Positions 60,776 to 64,000 of a DNA stretch of 64,000 nucleotides are shown here, one piece after another (the stretch's first letter is position 1; each line of letters opens with the position of its first letter). Under the pieces are notes generated by a model. It was not told where the DNA came from and did not search any database. It saw only the letters and a list, made by a program, of their open reading frames with translations. The DNA is taken from contig NZ_JBLKNZ010000001.1 of the NCBI RefSeq assembly GCF_051414115.1, positions 1,302,001 through 1,366,000 on the forward strand, given 5' to 3'. A program made the translations under genes and the position numbers. The DNA comes from Halovenus marina (lineage in GTDB: Archaea > Halobacteriota > Halobacteria > Halobacteriales > Haloarculaceae).

Positions 60776-61413
60776 GCTACACTCGGGTCAAGATCTGCGG
60801 GCTGACGCGTGAACAGGACGTGGAGACGGCGGTAGCGGTCGGCGCTGACGCAGTCGGATTCATCGTCGATGTTCCGGTGGACACGCCACGAGAACTCCCG
60901 GCAAAGCGTGCACGGGCGCTCGTCGATTCCGTTCCGCCCTTTGTCACGACTATTCTCGTCACGATGCCCGACAGCGTGCAGACGGCAGTGTCGCTGTACG
61001 AACGCGTCGGGGCCGACGCGATTCAGGTTCACGGCGGGTTGTCGGCAGAGCATCTCGGCGGCCTGCGCGAGCGCATCGACGGCCACCTCGTCGCGACGGT
61101 CGATACCGAGACGCCAGACATCGACGAGTACGCGGCGGCCGCGGACGCATTACTGGTGGACTCGACCGATGAGACGGGCGGCGGCGGAACGGGCGAGACG
61201 CACGACTGGAAACAGTCTGCAGCGCACGTCGACCGACTCAACGTGCCGGTCGTACTCGCGGGCGGACTGACGCCCGACAACGTCGCCCGCGCTGTCGAGA
61301 CAGTCGACCCGTTCGGCGTCGACACGGCGAGTGGCGTCGAGTCGAGCGGCGGACAGAAAGACCCGGACGCAGTTGCGGCGTTCGTCGAGAATGCACGGAG
61401 GGGATCAGCGTGA
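60772..61413 (+). CDS. trpF: Phosphoribosylanthranilate isomerase
   Basis: A 213-aa TIM-barrel enzyme. TRVKICGLTREQDVETAVAVGADAVGFI holds the catalytic cysteine (CGLTR), DAIQVHGGLSAEHL the substrate strand, and VVLAGGLTPDNVARAVETVDPFGVDTASGVESSGGQKD the catalytic Asp and phosphate loop. It converts phosphoribosylanthranilate to CdRP. It is overlapped at both ends by trpD and trpE in haloarchaeal order. An acidic loop near residue 135 (DETGGGGTGETHDW) is a halophilic insertion. Confidence 0.92.
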   Translation: MSYTRVKICGLTREQDVETAVAVGADAVGFIVDVPVDTPRELPAKRARALVDSVPPFVTTILVTMPDSVQTAVSLYERVGADAIQVHGGLSAEHLGGLRERIDGHLVATVDTETPDIDEYAAAADALLVDSTDETGGGGTGETHDWKQSAAHVDRLNVPVVLAGGLTPDNVARAVETVDPFGVDTASGVESSGGQKDPDAVAAFVENARRGSA

Positions 61414-63029
61414 CGATGCTCGAACGAACACGCGAGGAGTTCGTCTCGCTGGCCGAGTGCGAGCGTCCCGCCGTCGTCCGAACGGCCGCCCAGATCGACG
61501 TCGACATCGAGCCACTGGAGACCTATAGCGCGGTGACAGGGCGCACCACTGAATCGGAGTTTGGCGAGTACGCCTTCCTGCTCGAAAGCGCCGAGAAGGT
61601 CGCATCGAGCGACCCGGACGGAGCATTTGCGCCCAAAGGGAGCGACCGCCACGCACGATTCTCTTTCGTCGGATACGACCCTGCGGCGGTCATCACCATC
61701 GAACCGGGTAGCACCGAAGTCGACGTACTCTCGGACCGATACGAGGGACTCATCGAATCCGGATCCGGGGATACGCTCGACAGACTTCGTGGGGCGATGC
61801 CGGACGTGAAACGTCAGGGCTTCCCAGAGCGCGACCGCCACAAACTGGACGGCGGTCTCGTCGGCTTTCTGGGCTACGATGCGGTGTACGACCTCTGGCT
61901 CGACGAGGTCGGACTCGACCGCCCGGAGTCGCGCTATCCGGACGCCCAGTTCCTGCTCACGACGAAGACGCTCGTGTTCGACCACTCAGAGGAGACCATC
62001 TCGTTCGTGTTCACGCCTGTGGTCCGAGCGGAGGACGACGCGGGTGCGGTGTACGACGAACTGGCCGCCGAAGCCGAGCGCGTCAGTTCGCTTCTCTCCG
62101 ACGCCGACGACATCGAGACTGGCGGATTTCGCCGCGAGCGAGAGCGCGCAGGGCCTCGCGACGAGTACGAGCGAGCGGTCGCAGAGACCAAAGAACACGT
62201 CTACAGCGGTGACATCTACCAGGGAGTTATCTCCCGGACGCGCGAACTCTACGGGTCGGTCTGTCCGCTCGGTCTGTACGAGTCGCTGCGAGAGGTCAAC
62301 CCGTCGCCGTACATGTACTTGCTCGAACACGGCGACCGAATTATTGTCGGTGCCAGCCCGGAGACGCTGGTCTCGGTCGCCGACCGGCACATTGTCTCGA
62401 ATCCAATCGCGGGCACCTGTCCGCGCGGGACGAGTCCCGTCGAGGACCGGCGACTCGCTGGAGAGATGCTCGCAGACGGGAAAGAGCGCGCCGAACATAC
62501 GATGCTCGTCGACCTGGCGCGAAACGACGTGCGCCGGGTCGCACAGGCAGGCAGCGTCCGCGTCGACGAGTTCATGAACGTCCTCAAGTACTCGCACGTC
62601 CAGCACATCGAGTCGACGGTGACGGGAACGCTCGACGAGGAGTACGACGCCTTCGACGCCGTGCGAGCGGCTTTCCCCGCGGGGACGCTCTCGGGCGCCC
62701 CGAAGATCCGGGCGATGGAGATCATCGACGACCTCGAACGGACGCCGCGTGGCCCATACGGCGGCGGCGTCGGCTACGTCTCCTGGCAGGGCGACGCGCA
62801 CTTTGCGATCATCATCCGGTCTGCGACAATCGAGAGTGACATCGACGCCCCTGAGTCGAACCGAGTTACGGTTCGGGCCGGTGCCGGAATCGTCGCGGAC
62901 AGCGACCCTGCCGCGGAGTACGAGGAGACCGAGGCGAAGATGGACGGCGTGCTGGTCGCACTTGACCGGCTGGAGGCGGAGACAGTCGAGGACGAACAGG
63001 AGCAAACAGCGGGGAGGGCAACGGAATGA
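61410..63029 (+). CDS. trpE: Anthranilate synthase component I
   Basis: A 539-aa chorismate-using enzyme. After an N-terminal domain (residues 1-150), the catalytic part has YQGVISRTRELYG, SPYMYLLEHGDRIIVGASPETLV, NPIAGTCPRGTSPVEDRRLAGEM, HTMLVDLARNDVRRVAQAGSV and FPAGTLSGAPKIRAMEIIDDLE. It makes anthranilate using ammonia from TrpG. The start is a GTG at 61410 overlapping the trpF stop; an ATG at 61416 is possible. Its stop overlaps trpG. Confidence 0.92.
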   Translation: MTMLERTREEFVSLAECERPAVVRTAAQIDVDIEPLETYSAVTGRTTESEFGEYAFLLESAEKVASSDPDGAFAPKGSDRHARFSFVGYDPAAVITIEPGSTEVDVLSDRYEGLIESGSGDTLDRLRGAMPDVKRQGFPERDRHKLDGGLVGFLGYDAVYDLWLDEVGLDRPESRYPDAQFLLTTKTLVFDHSEETISFVFTPVVRAEDDAGAVYDELAAEAERVSSLLSDADDIETGGFRRERERAGPRDEYERAVAETKEHVYSGDIYQGVISRTRELYGSVCPLGLYESLREVNPSPYMYLLEHGDRIIVGASPETLVSVADRHIVSNPIAGTCPRGTSPVEDRRLAGEMLADGKERAEHTMLVDLARNDVRRVAQAGSVRVDEFMNVLKYSHVQHIESTVTGTLDEEYDAFDAVRAAFPAGTLSGAPKIRAMEIIDDLERTPRGPYGGGVGYVSWQGDAHFAIIIRSATIESDIDAPESNRVTVRAGAGIVADSDPAAEYEETEAKMDGVLVALDRLEAETVEDEQEQTAGRATE

Positions 63030-63649
63030 GTAAACAGCACGCGGCAGACGAAGCCGACACCGCCGACACTCAACAGCGGGTGCTGTTCATCGACAACTTC
63101 GACTCCTTCACCTACAATCTGGTCGAGTACGTCAGCGAACACGCAGACACCGAGGTGATGCGAAATACAGCGTCGCTCGACGCTGTCGAGTCGTTCGATC
63201 CGGACGCCATCGTCATCTCACCCGGACCGGGCCATCCAAAAAACGAGCGCGACGTCGGCGTCACACTCGACGTGCTCCGAGAACTCAGCCCCGACGTGCC
63301 GACGCTCGGGGTCTGTCTCGGGCTAGAATCGGCCGTCTACGCCTACGGCGGAACGGTCGGGCGCGCGCCGGAACCGATCCACGGCAAGGCATTTCCCATC
63401 GACCACGACGGCGCGGGCGTCTACGAGGGTCTCGACCAGGGCTTTCAGGGCGGCCGCTATCACTCGCTGGTCGCGACAGAGGTTCCGGACTGCTTCGAGG
63501 TGACGGCGACGACGACAGTCGACGGGACGGAACTCGTCATGGGAATTCGCCACCGCGAACACCCCATCGAGTGCGTGCAGTTCCATCCCGAGTCCGTGCT
63601 GACCGCTGTGGGACACGACATCATCAGAAATTTCCTCAACCTGGAGTGA
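63026..63649 (+). CDS. trpG: Anthranilate synthase component II (glutamine amidotransferase)
   Basis: A 207-aa class I glutamine amidotransferase. FIDNFDSFTYNLVEYV is its start, GVCLGLESAVYAYGG contains the catalytic Cys, and the triad is completed by the His and Glu in GIRHREHPIECVQFHPESVLT. It supplies ammonia to TrpE. The ATG overlaps the trpE stop (ATGA). The first 20 residues are a polar extension (MSKQHAADEADTADTQQRV). This is the last trp gene in the unit; trpC, trpB and trpA are not here. Confidence 0.92.
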   Translation: MSKQHAADEADTADTQQRVLFIDNFDSFTYNLVEYVSEHADTEVMRNTASLDAVESFDPDAIVISPGPGHPKNERDVGVTLDVLRELSPDVPTLGVCLGLESAVYAYGGTVGRAPEPIHGKAFPIDHDGAGVYEGLDQGFQGGRYHSLVATEVPDCFEVTATTTVDGTELVMGIRHREHPIECVQFHPESVLTAVGHDIIRNFLNLE

Positions 63650-63658
63650 CCTGTCTGG

Positions 63659-63672
63659 GCGTTCGAGAACGC
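63659..63672. terminator. Hairpin between trpG and a convergent gene
   Basis: GCGTTC-GA-GAACGC is a perfect 6-bp stem with a 2-nt loop, 9 bp after the trpG stop and 2 bp before the end of the convergent gene. A bidirectional terminator is plausible. Confidence 0.4.
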
Positions 63673-63674
63673 GT

Positions 63675-63878
63675 TCAAAAGACGCCGAACTGAAATCCGA
63701 GTTCCGCGAGTACCCACAGCGTCCCGACGATGATTAGACCGATGATGATCACCTTCTTTGCCAGCGCCAGAACGAACCGAGCGACGATAATCGCCACAAC
63801 GAGAGCGAGTAACACGAGTAACAGCTCTGGCGGCGTCTCCAGCGGACCGACCTGCAGTACCCCGACGAGTGGATTCAT
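63675..63878 (-). CDS. Small membrane protein of unknown function
   Basis: A 67-aa protein with two strongly hydrophobic helices: PELLLVLLALVVAIIVARFVLALAKK and VIIIGLIIVGTLWVLAELGF. The N-terminus MNPLVGVLQVGPLETP is short and uncharged. Similar small haloarchaeal membrane proteins are common but without known role. The ATG at 63878 is divergent from the partial gene at 63939. No family was recognised. Confidence 0.6.
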   Translation of the reverse strand: MNPLVGVLQVGPLETPPELLLVLLALVVAIIVARFVLALAKKVIIIGLIIVGTLWVLAELGFQFGVF

Positions 63879-63938
63879 ACTGATCGTACTCCTGTCGAAC
63901 GTATATACATTCTGGCAGGCAACCGCCCGACCGACAGT

Positions 63939-64000
63939 ATGCGCCGTTTATCCGCACAGCTAGTCCGTTCCGGAGGCACTTTGGTCCCGTTTCCGACACG
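63939..64000 (+). CDS. Possible start of a gene running off the window
   Basis: An ATG at 63939 opens a frame (MRRLSAQLVRSGGTLVPFPT) to the end of the window. A TATA-like GTATATAC at 63901-63908 is about 33 bp upstream, which supports expression. Twenty residues are too few to identify it. Confidence 0.35.
   Translation, partial: MRRLSAQLVRSGGTLVPFPT

Noticed and set aside
63931..63941. CCGACAGTAT resembling the end of the inverted-repeat element
   Set aside because: Only ten bases match and no further element sequence follows; treated as chance.

Overview
The window is chromosomal DNA from a haloarchaeon (class Halobacteria). The base composition is GC-rich, the predicted proteins are strongly acidic (Asp/Glu rich), many genes have a TATA-like box about 25-30 bp before a start codon with little or no leader, and GTG starts are used. 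Family content is haloarchaeal: CheF-arch, a PurN-PurH fusion lacking the cyclohydrolase domain, two PrkA kinases with YeaH and SpoVR, Trm14, an archaeal 7S RNA and a trpDFEG operon. I cannot name the genus from sequence alone.

Layout. 0-5.4 kb: tail of an unknown gene, a polysaccharide pyruvyl transferase, DUF3830, a catalytically atypical SDR, a beta-helix-like protein and an N,N-dimethylformamidase-like protein. 5.4-6.1 kb: AT-rich non-coding DNA with a hairpin and upstream TATA-like box. 6.1-9.9 kb: drug-type ABC exporter, HxlR regulator, NAD(P)-binding reductase and a broken NmrA-like gene. 9.9-18.8 kb: tandem cheF paralogues, threonine synthase, haloarchaeal proteins of unknown function, a PRC-barrel protein convergent with a TrkA-N/DHH phosphoesterase, and two copies of an 80-bp inverted-repeat element placed exactly at gene ends. 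18.9-26.7 kb: the prkA-prkA-yeaH-spoVR operon. 27-34 kb: purine biosynthesis, a Gfo/Idh/MocA oxidoreductase, SRP 7S RNA (minus strand), Trm14, a CoA-binding protein, a RecA-like protein and tRNA-Arg(TCG).

34.1-43.6 kb is the main accessory region. Next to the tRNA lie two berberine-bridge-type FAD oxidases, two SRPBCC (cyclase-like) proteins, a SnoaL-like protein, a metallo-beta-lactamase-fold hydrolase, an intact and a truncated alpha/beta hydrolase, a small dimeric-barrel protein and an O-methyltransferase-type enzyme. Three transcription units carry the same upstream module (GTGAA, TTCAC, TRTTA, GAGTGA) with identical internal spacing, so they look like one regulon. A repeat of about 95 bp occurs just beyond each end of the block. 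The set resembles tailoring enzymes for an aromatic or polyketide-like compound, but no backbone synthase is present in the window.

43.9-47.4 kb: a regulator fused to the DNA-binding part of an IS1595-type transposase, a decayed tnpB (IS1341 type) whose right end supplies the stop codon of a damaged membrane-protein gene, and a DUF302/methyltransferase pair. 47.6-59.6 kb: a CoA-disulfide-reductase-like flavoprotein, an M20 peptidase, initiator tRNA-Met with satellite copies of its 3' end, GtrA/GT2/DUF2298 envelope genes, an ABC exporter, small conserved proteins and a Na/Pi-cotransporter-like protein. 59.7-63.6 kb: trpD-trpF-trpE-trpG, four overlapping genes making the early tryptophan enzymes. 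The window ends in the start of an unidentified gene.
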